DNA of 64,000 nt from Cytobacillus sp. NJ13 (lineage in GTDB: Bacteria > Bacillota > Bacilli > Bacillales > Cytobacillaceae), in the NCBI GenBank assembly GCA_030348385.1, contig JAUCFP010000006.1:2352501-2416500 (forward strand), in the 5' to 3' direction. Below, piece after piece: positions 37,475-46,389 of this stretch. The notes below the pieces were generated by a model. It was not told the DNA's origin, did no database searches, and worked only from the letters and a program-made list of their open reading frames with translations. The first letter of the stretch is position 1, and the number at the start of each line of letters is the position of its first letter. The position numbers were made by a program, and so were the translations under genes.

Positions 37475-39197
37475 AATTACTGTTCTCCTCTCCAGATTGG
37501 GATTGAAAAATCCGCTTATACAATCCCGATGTTTTAAGAAGATTCTCGTGGTCTCCCTCAGCCAGAAGCCTTCCATCCTCAAGCAATAAGATTCTGTCTG
37601 CTTCTATTGCTGTACTGATTTTCTGTGTGATAATCAGTGTTGTACAAGTATATTTTTTTAAAGAGCTCAAAAGTTTCGCCTCTGTTTTCATATCCAATGC
37701 ACTTGTGCTGTCATCAAGGAGAAGGATTTTCGGCATTCTTACTAGCGCCCGGGCAATGGATAGACGCTGTTTTTGCCCGCCCGATAAATTAACACCCTTT
37801 TGTCCCACTTTTGTTTCATAACCTTGAGACAGCTTCATAATCGTTTCATGTATTTGTGCATTGACAGCTGCTTCAGTTATTTCCTCCATAACGGCATCTT
37901 CCTTGCCCCATGAAATGTTCTCTTTCACACTGCCTGTAAAAAGCAGTGCTTCCTGAGGCACAAAGCCAATTTTCCTGCGGAGATTCTCCATTTTCATTTC
38001 CCGGACATCATGCCCATCAATTTCAATCTTTCCTCCAGTCACATCATAAAGCCGGGGGATGAGCTGGAATAAAGAGGTCTTTCCTGAGCCTGTTGCACCT
38101 AATATCGCTACTGTTTCCCCAGGATTTATTGTAAAGCTGATGCCATCCAGCACCTTCTCTGAAGTACCTGGGTAATTAAAAGATACATTTTTAAATAGAA
38201 TTTTGCCCTGACTTACTGTTAGGGCATTCTTGGATTCTGAGCTGTCTGTCAAATCCACATCAGTCTCCAGTACCTCTGCAACACGATTTGCAGAGGCACG
38301 CGCCCTTGAGAATGCCATGATAATCCAGGAGAAAATGGAGAAAGCGGCTGTTATTCTGGTTGCATAGTTAACAATTGCAACAATCTCTCCTACCTTTACA
38401 TCCCCTGCATTTACCTGTATGCTGCCAAACCAAAGCACTCCAAGAATACTTAGATTCATAATTAAAAGCAAAACAGGCATGGTCACTTCCATCAGACGCA
38501 ATGCTTTAACCGTTCCATCTCTAAGATCCTCATTCGTGCGCGTAAATCGTTTCACTTCATGGTTTCTGCGGACAAACGCTTTAATTAGCCGAATCCCCGT
38601 CAGATTCTCCTGCATGACGCTGTTTACAGAGTCCAGCTTTTCCTGGACTGCTTTAAACAGCGCGCCGCCTTTTCCCATTACCCAGAACAAAAATAGAAAA
38701 AGGAATGGGGCCACAGCTGACAAGATAAGAGCAAGCTTCACATTTACCACAAAAGCCATTATAAGGCCGCCAATTATTAATAAAGGAGCTCTCATCATGA
38801 TTCGAAGACTCATAAAAACGGTATTTTGAAGCTGCGTAATATCATTAGTCATCCGGGTAATTAATGAAGATGTCGGGAAAAGATTAAAGTTGGCAAAGGA
38901 GAAGGACTGCACTTTGTCATATAAGCTTTTCCTTACATCAAAACCAAAGCTTTGGCTGGCATGGGCAGCATAAAAGGAATTAATGACTCCAGCCGCAAAA
39001 GCGGCAAAAGAAGCAGCCAGCATAATCCCTCCCCACTTCACGACCTCCTGCAGGTCATTCTGCAGGATGCCTTCATCTATGATTTTTGCCATTAATAATG
39101 GCTGAATAAGCTCAACAGCAAGCTCAGTCAGCATTAATAATAATGCGATTGCCACCGCTATCCGGTAAGGCTTAAGAAATGCTAAAACTTTTCCCAT
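37467..39197 (-). CDS. yfiB: ABC exporter half, YfiB-like
   Basis: A 576-residue half-transporter: six helices in residues 1-300, Walker A GATGSGKTS, canonical signature [16 protein letters not shown], and Walker B ILLLDDSTSALD, where the usual catalytic Glu is Asp. This complements the altered signature in the partner, as expected for a heterodimer with one weak ATP site. Length fits B. subtilis YfiB. Substrate unknown. Confidence 0.9.
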   Translation of the reverse strand: MGKVLAFLKPYRIAVAIALLLMLTELAVELIQPLLMAKIIDEGILQNDLQEVVKWGGIMLAASFAAFAAGVINSFYAAHASQSFGFDVRKSLYDKVQSFSFANFNLFPTSSLITRMTNDITQLQNTVFMSLRIMMRAPLLIIGGLIMAFVVNVKLALILSAVAPFLFLFLFWVMGKGGALFKAVQEKLDSVNSVMQENLTGIRLIKAFVRRNHEVKRFTRTNEDLRDGTVKALRLMEVTMPVLLLIMNLSILGVLWFGSIQVNAGDVKVGEIVAIVNYATRITAAFSIFSWIIMAFSRARASANRVAEVLETDVDLTDSSESKNALTVSQGKILFKNVSFNYPGTSEKVLDGISFTINPGETVAILGATGSGKTSLFQLIPRLYDVTGGKIEIDGHDVREMKMENLRRKIGFVPQEALLFTGSVKENISWGKEDAVMEEITEAAVNAQIHETIMKLSQGYETKVGQKGVNLSGGQKQRLSIARALVRMPKILLLDDSTSALDMKTEAKLLSSLKKYTCTTLIITQKISTAIEADRILLLEDGRLLAEGDHENLLKTSGLYKRIFQSQSGEENSNYA

Positions 39198-39330
39198 TTA
39201 TAGTCCCCCAAGCTGTTATTGCAATTTATAATATATGTATAATAAGACACCTAAAATCCTTCGGCAAACTAAATAATCCTTTTCAATATCATAATCCTTT
39301 TTACAAAATTTTTAAATAATTCCATCAAAA

Positions 39331-39360
39331 AATTAAAAAACGCCTGGATCAAACCAAGCG
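39331..39360 (-). terminator. Terminator of the glycerophosphodiesterase gene
   Basis: Minus-strand stem CGCTTGG (39360-39354) / CCAGGCG (39347-39341) followed by TTTTTTAATTTTTT. Confidence 0.85.
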
Positions 39361-39361
39361 C

Positions 39362-40342
39362 CTATTCTTTCTTATAAATTGGGGCAATCAGGTCAATCCT
39401 GTTTGTCCAGATGCCTCCTGAATAATCATCAGGCAGCCGTTCCAAGTCTTTAGATCTGTCAAATCCTTCCGACCAGCTTCCGTCCCCTGCAACCACAATA
39501 ACTCTTGTGCCTGCATCGTCCATTCGATTTAAAAATTTATTCGGCCAGCCCCACATCAGCTTCGTATATGATTCAGGAATATGAAGCTGTGTGTTTTTGC
39601 AGGAGTTTGGAACATACCCTGTCCATCCTGCCCCTATATACGGCAGAAGGCAATCTTTCAATGTTGCCTTGGACATCACCCTCATTGCAGGCATTTCTTC
39701 CTTCAGTGCAGCAATAGGTTCGTCTCCTCCATAAACAGATATTTTCTCCAATCTGTCTTCTGAAAACATGGACAGGTATTCAGCAAGCTTTTCTCCTTCT
39801 TGGGGGTCATTGCTTTTAATATGGATTAAGAAATCGCCTTCCGGAAACTTGTTCATGACTTCATCAAGGCTTGGCATCATCCCGATTCCTTTACCGCGAA
39901 ACGGATAGTTTTTTCCATTATCCGCTGTATATCCGTATCCAATGTCCAACTTTATTAATTCCTTCATTGTATAATCTCTGGTATTTCCCTTTGCATTTGT
40001 CCGGCATTCCAGCGTCCAATCATGGAACACCGCAAACTGTCCATCCTTAGTAAGCTGAATATCCAATTCAACTACATCTGCACCTGCCTCAAAAGCTGCT
40101 TCCATGGAAGGAATCGTATTTTCAAGAAAGGAATGCTCAGGCTCGTAAATTCTTTCAGCCGTACACGTCTCCCCCGTTATCCCTTCCATTTGAAAGGTCT
40201 GTGCCATTCCTCTATGGGCGAGAAGCAGCGGCTTAGCATTTCTTTCTTTTGTAAACAGGGAGCTGTTGTTTAAAAACACAAATACGCCGAGAATTAAAAA
40301 AATGATGATCAGCCGTTTTAAGATCTTCTTTCTCTTTTTCAT
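39362..40342 (-). CDS. Glycerophosphodiester phosphodiesterase family protein, membrane-anchored
   Basis: A 326-residue protein with an N-terminal hydrophobic segment (IIIFLILGVFVFL) after a Lys/Arg-rich start, so it is probably anchored outside the membrane. LLAHRGMAQ, ENTIPSMEAAFEAGADVVELD and FAVFHDWTL carry the GDPD catalytic His, Glu, Asp and His. A longer-than-usual stretch of about 28 residues containing one Cys separates HRG from ENT. The start at 40342 follows GGAGGACAA. Likely substrate is glycerophosphodiesters from lipids or teichoic acid, but this is inference. Confidence 0.88.
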   Translation of the reverse strand: MKKRKKILKRLIIIFLILGVFVFLNNSSLFTKERNAKPLLLAHRGMAQTFQMEGITGETCTAERIYEPEHSFLENTIPSMEAAFEAGADVVELDIQLTKDGQFAVFHDWTLECRTNAKGNTRDYTMKELIKLDIGYGYTADNGKNYPFRGKGIGMMPSLDEVMNKFPEGDFLIHIKSNDPQEGEKLAEYLSMFSEDRLEKISVYGGDEPIAALKEEMPAMRVMSKATLKDCLLPYIGAGWTGYVPNSCKNTQLHIPESYTKLMWGWPNKFLNRMDDAGTRVIVVAGDGSWSEGFDRSKDLERLPDDYSGGIWTNRIDLIAPIYKKE

Positions 40343-40412
40343 TTGTCCTCCGTTTTTGCACAAATAATTCCTTTATCAACCGATTTTACTATAATGCAAT
40401 AGGTAAAAATAT

Positions 40413-40442
40413 AAAAGGCCAAATCTAAAGATTCGGCCTTTT
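40413..40442 (-). terminator. Terminator of the liv operon
   Basis: AAAAGGCC (40413-40420) pairs with GGCCTTTT (40435-40442), with an inner AATC/GATT extension. On the minus strand ATATTTTT follows. Confidence 0.85.
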
Positions 40443-40446
40443 ATAT

Positions 40447-41157
40447 TTAGCTTGATTTCCGCCCCAGGTAAGCTTCCATGATTCTAGGATCATTCAGGAG
40501 CTTCTGTGAACTTCCCTCAGCAACCATTTTTCCTGTTTCCAGGACATATCCATAATCGGATATTTTTAACGCCTGCCTTGCATTCTGCTCCACTAGAAGA
40601 ACAGTAGTGCCCGCTTCGTTAATTTCTTTAATAATTTTAAAGATATCAGCCACTATTAGAGGGGCCAGCCCCATTGACGGTTCGTCAAGAAGAAGCAGCT
40701 TTGGTTTGCTGAGGATTGCTCTCGCAATGGCCAGCATCTGCTGCTGACCGCCGGATAATGTTCCGCCAAGCTGTTTCTGCCTTTCTTCAAGGATTGGGAA
40801 ACGTTCCATTACTTTCTTAATATCCTGGGCAATTTCAATATCCTTTCGATGGTACGCTCCCATCTCAAGATTTTCAAGCACTGTCATTCCTGAAAGAATT
40901 TGGCGGCCTTCTGGAACAAGAGCAATCCCTTTGCGCAGCAGCTGGTCCGGCCGCAGTCCCGTTACATCCTGCCCCTGAAATTGAATACTGCCGGCTTGAG
41001 GCTTAAGCAAGCCGGAAATGGTCTTCATAGTCGTTGTCTTTCCTGCTCCGTTTGCTCCAAGTATCGTAACAATACTGCCCTCTTCCACTTCGAGGCTGAT
41101 GCTTTTTAGAACCTGGATTTTTCCATAAAAGGCATTAATCCCGTTTACCTTAAGCAT
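40447..41157 (-). CDS. livF: Branched-chain amino acid ABC transporter ATPase LivF
   Basis: A 236-residue ATPase. Walker A is GANGAGKTT, the signature is LSGGQQQMLAIARAI and Walker B is LLLLDEPSMGLAP, the LivF form. The start at 41157 follows GGAGGAGGA; it overlaps the livG stop region by 8 bases. Last gene of livK-H-M-G-F. Confidence 0.94.
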   Translation of the reverse strand: MLKVNGINAFYGKIQVLKSISLEVEEGSIVTILGANGAGKTTTMKTISGLLKPQAGSIQFQGQDVTGLRPDQLLRKGIALVPEGRQILSGMTVLENLEMGAYHRKDIEIAQDIKKVMERFPILEERQKQLGGTLSGGQQQMLAIARAILSKPKLLLLDEPSMGLAPLIVADIFKIIKEINEAGTTVLLVEQNARQALKISDYGYVLETGKMVAEGSSQKLLNDPRIMEAYLGRKSS

Positions 41158-41923
41158 ACAAATCCTCCTCCTCACTGCCGAGATAGGCTTCGATGACATC
41201 CGAATTATTTTGGATTTCAGCAGGTGTGCCTTCAGCAATTTTCTTGCCGAAGTTTAGCACGGCAATACGGTCGCATAATTTCATGACAAGCGGCATATCG
41301 TGCTCGATCAGCAGGACAGTGATGCCCTGTTCCTGTATTTTTTTGATGAGATGAAATAATTCGCTTGTTTCTGTTTCATTCATTCCAGCTGCCGGTTCAT
41401 CCAGCAGCAGCAGCTGAGGAGAACTGGCCAGTGCCCTGGCAATTTCCAGCCTTCTTTGCTGGCCATATGCCAGGCTGTCAGAAACAACCTCTGCAAAACC
41501 TCCCAGCCCAACAAACTCTAATAGTTCATTCGCTTTGCTGCGGATTTTTTCTTCTTCTTTCCGCTGTGATTTTGTCCTGAATACACTGCTGAATACCCCG
41601 GATTTACTTCGGCAGTGCTCCCCAACCATCACATTTTCTTCTGCTGTCATCTGCGGAAACAGGCGAATATTCTGGAATGTTCTGCAGATGCCTTTTTTCG
41701 TGATCAGGTGCGGCTTTAAGCCATTGATATTGTCGTCATTAAAGATAATCTCGCCTGAAGTAGGAGTAAACATCGATGTAATCAGATTGAACATCGTTGT
41801 CTTCCCGGCTCCATTCGGACCAATCAGCCCAAAGATCTCACCCTGGTTAATAGAGAACGAGACATCAGACAGGGCACTCAGCCCGCCAAAGTTTTTACAT
41901 GCTTTTTTGACTTGAAGTACCAT
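41150..41923 (-). CDS. livG: Branched-chain amino acid ABC transporter ATPase LivG
   Basis: A 257-residue ATPase with Walker A GPNGAGKTT, CRTFQNIRLFPQMTAEENVMVG (LivG Q-loop region), signature LAYGQQRRLEIARAL and Walker B LLLLDEPAAGMN. AGGAGG lies 7 bases before the ATG. It overlaps livM by 29 bases and livF by 8 bases, indicating tight coupling. Confidence 0.94.
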   Translation of the reverse strand: MVLQVKKACKNFGGLSALSDVSFSINQGEIFGLIGPNGAGKTTMFNLITSMFTPTSGEIIFNDDNINGLKPHLITKKGICRTFQNIRLFPQMTAEENVMVGEHCRSKSGVFSSVFRTKSQRKEEEKIRSKANELLEFVGLGGFAEVVSDSLAYGQQRRLEIARALASSPQLLLLDEPAAGMNETETSELFHLIKKIQEQGITVLLIEHDMPLVMKLCDRIAVLNFGKKIAEGTPAEIQNNSDVIEAYLGSEEEDLYA

Positions 41924-42872
41924 GCTTTTGCCTCCTTTTTGATGTTTTAAGCTTGAGCCAATTTAAAATATTTACATCAATTAATCCCTGCGGCCGGACA
42001 GCCATCATGATAATAATGATCAGACCGTAAATCATGTATCGGTATTCGCTGATAAACCTGAGCACTTCGGGCATTACAGTTAAAAAGAACGCTCCAAACA
42101 CCGGTCCCCAAATTACTTCGCTTCCCCCGAAAACTGCGAAAATCAGTATCTCAACCGCACGGTGATAGGCAAAATCGGCAGGACTTATGTACGCAAGAAC
42201 ATGTGCAAATAATGCGCCTGCAAATCCGGCTACCAGTGCCCCTTGAGCAAATGCCAGGACCTTATAATAAGTAATATTGATGCCCATTGACTCTGCTGCT
42301 TTTTCATCCAGCTTAATCGCTGCGAAAGCCCGTCCCACTCTGGAACGATTCTGCCTTCTGAAAAACGTGATTATGCTGATTGTAACCCCTAATAAAATAA
42401 GGAAAATAGCTAGAAATACAAACTGGTTATTTTGGAGTCCAAGTATTTTCGGATCAAAGCCAAAGTCTTTTAGAGTATTCAGCAGTTCACGGCCCATATG
42501 CGGAATACCTGATAAACCTACAGCTCCCTTTGTCATAGACTCCCAGTTTACAAAAATAACCCGGATAACCTCTCCAAACCCGAGGGTAACAATGGCGAGG
42601 TAAACACCCTGAAGCCTTAATGTCGGTATCCCGATAAGGATTCCGAATAAACCCGCCAATAAAGTGCCCGCTAGTATCCCCACAATAATCGGAAGGTCAA
42701 AATTCAGCGTCAGAAGGGCCGATGTATAGGCACCGATCCCCATAAATCCTGCATTGGCAAGCGAGAGCTGACCAGTTGATAGAGTAATATATATACTTAC
42801 CCCTAAAATAATGTTTATTAATATAAAAGAAGCAACCTGTAAATAATATGGATTTATTAATTCTGCAAGCAT
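41895..42872 (-). CDS. livM: Branched-chain amino acid ABC transporter permease LivM
   Basis: A 325-residue permease with about eight to nine helices. The segments LSLANAGFMGIGAYTSALL and the EAA-like KLDEKAAESMGINITYYK loop are typical of LivM. It has a basic C-terminal tail (LKTSKRRQKHG) that reads into the start of livG. It lies 12 bases after livH. Confidence 0.93.
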   Translation of the reverse strand: MLAELINPYYLQVASFILINIILGVSIYITLSTGQLSLANAGFMGIGAYTSALLTLNFDLPIIVGILAGTLLAGLFGILIGIPTLRLQGVYLAIVTLGFGEVIRVIFVNWESMTKGAVGLSGIPHMGRELLNTLKDFGFDPKILGLQNNQFVFLAIFLILLGVTISIITFFRRQNRSRVGRAFAAIKLDEKAAESMGINITYYKVLAFAQGALVAGFAGALFAHVLAYISPADFAYHRAVEILIFAVFGGSEVIWGPVFGAFFLTVMPEVLRFISEYRYMIYGLIIIIMMAVRPQGLIDVNILNWLKLKTSKRRQKHGTSSQKSM

Positions 42873-42884
42873 GTGTTCACCTTC

Positions 42885-43769
42885 TTACGCTGAAATTTTT
42901 TGGCCAAACAATCCCTGCGGCCTGATGAGAAGTATGACGATAATAGCCGCAAAAGCTATTGCATCCTTGTATCCCGAATTGCCGTAAACAACGACAAAGG
43001 TTTCCGCCAGACCAAGGATAAGGCCCCCGGCCATTGCTCCCTTGACATTCCCCATGCCTCCAAGAATGATGATAGCAAGTCCTTTTAGGCCAATGGATAA
43101 TCCCATCTGAGGCGTAACAGAGTTAAATGCCATTCCGACCAGGATCCCGGCAATCCCGCCCATCGCAGATGCGATGATAACAGTCATTGTAATCGTTCTT
43201 TTCACATCGACACCAAGAAGGCTTGCAGTTTCCAGGTTTTCAGCAGTTGCCCTTAAGGCTTTTCCTGCCTTTGTTTTGCCTAGCCAAAAAGAAAGGGCGT
43301 ACATGAGAAGGACAGAAATGACAAAGATAACAATCTGCACAAGATATACGGTTATCGAACCAATCTGGAAACTTATTTCCGCAAAAGAAGCACGGAAAGG
43401 ATGGTTGCCTGGACCAAAAATGTGGTGGGACAGATTTTCCAGCAGTATCGAAACGCCAATGGTACTGATCAATGGCGCCAGATGGGATACCCCCTGTTTA
43501 TTCCTGAGCGGTCTCAGGGCAAATCGCTCAAGCAGATATCCCATTGCGGCAGTTACCAAAATCGCTGCCATAAAGGCCAGCCAAAGCGGCCCTTTAAATG
43601 TGGAAGTGACAACAACACCAATGAAGGCTCCGAACATAAAAATTTCTCCGTGTGCCATATTGATAATGCCAAGCACCCCGAAAACCAATGTAAACCCAAG
43701 TGCAACGATGGCATAAATGCTGCCAAGGGTAATTCCGTTTATTAATTGTTCAATTAACACGGTATTCAC
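42885..43769 (-). CDS. livH: Branched-chain amino acid ABC transporter permease LivH
   Basis: A 294-residue permease. GITLGSIYAIVALGFTLVFG followed by INMAHGEIFMFGA is the LivH N-terminal signature; RATAENLETASLLGVDVKR is the ATPase-contact loop. A hairpin at 43808-43836 separates it from the binding-protein gene upstream. Confidence 0.94.
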   Translation of the reverse strand: MNTVLIEQLINGITLGSIYAIVALGFTLVFGVLGIINMAHGEIFMFGAFIGVVVTSTFKGPLWLAFMAAILVTAAMGYLLERFALRPLRNKQGVSHLAPLISTIGVSILLENLSHHIFGPGNHPFRASFAEISFQIGSITVYLVQIVIFVISVLLMYALSFWLGKTKAGKALRATAENLETASLLGVDVKRTITMTVIIASAMGGIAGILVGMAFNSVTPQMGLSIGLKGLAIIILGGMGNVKGAMAGGLILGLAETFVVVYGNSGYKDAIAFAAIIVILLIRPQGLFGQKISA

Positions 43770-43807
43770 CTACTAACTTTATTTATATGAATCATTTTCT
43801 TAAAAGT

Positions 43808-43836
43808 AAGCTCTGGCACTGAAAGCGCCAGAGCTT
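43808..43836 (-). terminator. Attenuator-like hairpin between livK and livH
   Basis: AAGCTCTGGC (43808-43817) and GCCAGAGCTT (43827-43836) form a 10-base stem; TACTTTTAAG follows on the minus strand. It probably lowers permease expression relative to the binding protein. Confidence 0.7.
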
Positions 43837-43852
43837 CACTTTTGCAGGTTTC

Positions 43853-45007
43853 TTAATTAAATTCCTTAAATGCCCCGCCTTCGATAACCAAAACTGTCGG
43901 ATCCATTACGACATCCCCTTCTTCATCAAAAGAGAACTCTCCAAGGATTCCGTTAAAGCCTTTGATTTCGGCCAAAGCGTCACGAAGTGCATCACGGTCA
44001 GCTTCACCCGCATTTTTTAATGCTTCAGCCATAATGTACAGTGCATCGTAAGCCTGGGCTGCAAATTGGTCAGGCTTTTTACCGTATTCTTCCTCATATT
44101 TACCGACAAATTCCTTGACCTTATCATCCTCTTTTTCACCATACCAAGGAGTTGCCACAATCAGGCCATTTGCTGCATCCCCTGCGATATTGATTACCTC
44201 AGGAGAATTGAAGCCGTTTCCTCCAACAAACGGGACATCAATGCCCATTTTCCTTGCCTGATCCATTATGACTGCACCTTCATTGTATAGAGCCGACGCC
44301 AGAATAAGGTCTGGCTTTAAACCTTTAATTTTCGTCAATTGTGCATTATAGTCTGATTGTCCTTTTTGGAACGTTTCAATCGTTAAGATTTCAAGGCCCT
44401 TCTCTTCTGCTGCTTTTTTCATCGTGTCAAAGCCTGATTTTGTAAAAACATCATCATTTCCATATAGAATTGCTACTTTTTTAGCATCATATTTCTCAAT
44501 GGCTTTATCTATTGAAGCCGGAATCGCCAATGCTTCAGGCAGTGAGTTGCGGAAGACATAGTCCCCAATTTGCGGAATCCCTTCTGCAGTTGTTGAAGTC
44601 CCCATAATCGGTACCCCGTTCAGATCGGCTTCTGGACCAACAACATTCATTTCTGTACTTAATGTAGGCCCGATAATGCCTGTTACATTCTCTGAGTTCA
44701 TAAGCTTTTGAGCTGCTGTTAATGCCTGATCCTGCTTGCCGGCGGAATCTTCTATAACAAGTTTTATCTCGACTTCACCCTTGTCATTGATTTCTTCCTG
44801 CGCGAGCTTTAAGCCATTTGTAATAGCTTCGCCATAAGCTGCACCTGGCCCGCTGATATAAGAAATAACTCCAATATCCGCTTTAACAGCTCCTCCGCTG
44901 CTCTCCCCTTCCTCATCCCCTGCAGCCTGATTGCCGCCGCATGCAGAGAGGACAAGCAAACTGGACAATGCTGTAAATTGCGCAAATTTCTTTAACTGCT
45001 TTCTCAT
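43853..45007 (-). CDS. livK: Branched-chain amino acid-binding lipoprotein (LivK/LivJ type)
   Basis: A 384-residue Peripla_BP_6 protein. The signal peptide ends in LLVLSACGG (lipobox). Then IGVISYISGPGAAYGEAITNG, GIIGPTLSTEMNVVGPEA and PWYGEKEDDKVKEFV follow the usual fold order. It gives the transporter its specificity: Leu, Ile, Val or a related small amino acid. The minus-strand region upstream (45008-45306) has TTGACA at 45082-45077 with a loosely placed TAATAT. CodY control would be expected, but no strong CodY box was seen. Confidence 0.92.
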   Translation of the reverse strand: MRKQLKKFAQFTALSSLLVLSACGGNQAAGDEEGESSGGAVKADIGVISYISGPGAAYGEAITNGLKLAQEEINDKGEVEIKLVIEDSAGKQDQALTAAQKLMNSENVTGIIGPTLSTEMNVVGPEADLNGVPIMGTSTTAEGIPQIGDYVFRNSLPEALAIPASIDKAIEKYDAKKVAILYGNDDVFTKSGFDTMKKAAEEKGLEILTIETFQKGQSDYNAQLTKIKGLKPDLILASALYNEGAVIMDQARKMGIDVPFVGGNGFNSPEVINIAGDAANGLIVATPWYGEKEDDKVKEFVGKYEEEYGKKPDQFAAQAYDALYIMAEALKNAGEADRDALRDALAEIKGFNGILGEFSFDEEGDVVMDPTVLVIEGGAFKEFN

Positions 45008-45239
45008 TTTCTCTAACCCCCGTTTTCAGAAATAAGTTAATATTCAAAACTATATTACTATTTAAATACAAATGCTTGTCAATGTAAACAATAATATGGA
45101 AACTTTTCTTACATATTAATTGACAACAGAAAATGGAAGTGGCCTGGAACTGAAGCAGATGTTTCATAGTCTGGAAAATGCAGCCTTTCATTGTCTTCTG
45201 TCAACAATAGAATTATAGAATCTTTGTTTTTTATGAACA

Positions 45240-45269
45240 TTGTCGTAACTTGTCACAGAATTGTAAGAT
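45240..45269 (+). promoter_or_regulatory. Predicted promoter of the proline dehydrogenase gene
   Basis: TTGTCG (45240-45245) and TAAGAT (45264-45269) are 18 bases apart, about 37 bases before the start codon. Confidence 0.5.
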
Positions 45270-45306
45270 TAATCTAAAGATATAACCATTGGAGGTGCTG
45301 GTATAA

Positions 45307-46224
45307 ATGGAAGCGATTACAAGAGACTTTTTTCTATATTTATCAAAAAATAGCTTGCTGAATAAAATTGCCCAGAACAGAGGCGGAAGTTTTGCCGCAG
45401 GTAAATTAATTGGCGGGGTTGATTTCAAAAGCAGCGTCCGTTTTATCAGAGATCTGAATAATCAAGGACTTTCTGTAACAGTGGACCATTTGGGAGAATT
45501 TGTTGATTCTGTTGAAGTGGCGAATGAACGTACAGAGGAATGTATTTCAACCATTGAAATGATCAGCAAAGAAGGACTTGATTCACAGGTATCCCTAAAA
45601 ATGACTTCCCTTGGTCTGGATATCGATCATGATCTTGTTGTGAAAAACATGACCAGAATTCTTGATACTGCCGAGAAGCATAAGATAATGGTGACAATCG
45701 ATATGGAGGATGTACCTCGCTGCCAGGCCACTATCGATTTGTTTAAACAGTTTAAAGAGAAGTACAGCTGTGTGAGCACAGTTCTGCAGGCTTACCTGTA
45801 TCGGACTGAAAAGGACCTCGAGGATCTGGGGAAATATCAGCCTTTTTTAAGAATGGTAAAAGGTGCTTATAAAGAATCACCAGAGCATGCTTTTCCTGAA
45901 AAGACAGATGTAGATGAAAACTATAAGAAATTAATTGAGCAAAGTCTGTTAAACGGAAATTATACAGCAATAGCTTCCCACGATGATCAGATCATCGAGT
46001 ACACAAAAGAATTGGCAAAGAAGCATAACATTCCAAACGATCGCTTTGAATTCCAAATGCTCTATGGTATGAGGAATAAAACACAGCTGGAACTGGCAAA
46101 GCAAGGCTATAAGATGCGTGTCTATGTACCTTACGGAATGGACTGGTATGGATATTTCATGAGAAGGCTCGCTGAACGCCCGGCTAATATTGCTTTTGCT
46201 TTTAAAGGCATTTTCAAAAAATAA
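45307..46224 (+). CDS. putB: Proline dehydrogenase
   Basis: A 305-residue FAD enzyme that oxidises proline to pyrroline-5-carboxylate. Motifs are VSLKMTSLGLDID, TIDMEDVPRC, VLQAYLYRTEKDLEDL, RMVKGAYKESPEHAF, ASHDDQII and the C-terminal VYVPYGMDWYGYFMRRLAERPAN, which forms the proline-binding helix. GGAGGTG lies 8-9 bases before the ATG. It is followed by the proline symporter, but the P5C dehydrogenase that normally completes the pathway is not next to it. Confidence 0.95.
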   Translation: MEAITRDFFLYLSKNSLLNKIAQNRGGSFAAGKLIGGVDFKSSVRFIRDLNNQGLSVTVDHLGEFVDSVEVANERTEECISTIEMISKEGLDSQVSLKMTSLGLDIDHDLVVKNMTRILDTAEKHKIMVTIDMEDVPRCQATIDLFKQFKEKYSCVSTVLQAYLYRTEKDLEDLGKYQPFLRMVKGAYKESPEHAFPEKTDVDENYKKLIEQSLLNGNYTAIASHDDQIIEYTKELAKKHNIPNDRFEFQMLYGMRNKTQLELAKQGYKMRVYVPYGMDWYGYFMRRLAERPANIAFAFKGIFKK

Positions 46225-46389
46225 ACTGTAAAATTATTTCACTTCCAAAATATTAAAAGATAGCTATAATAAAAACAAACCATTAGGATTTGTTTGTAAT
46301 GATGAAGCAGAATATTCGCTTCATCACAGCTTACTTTATCTAAAAATTTTTAATATTACAGACTGTACTTTACAAAAGGAGGTTTACGG

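Noticed and set aside
43174..43716. A 180-codon plus-strand frame inside livH
   Set aside because: Antisense to livH, which has all family motifs.
45021..45035. CodY box before livK
   Set aside because: CGTTTTCAGAAATAA has five mismatches and lies close to the start codon; the function is tempting but the sequence does not support it well.
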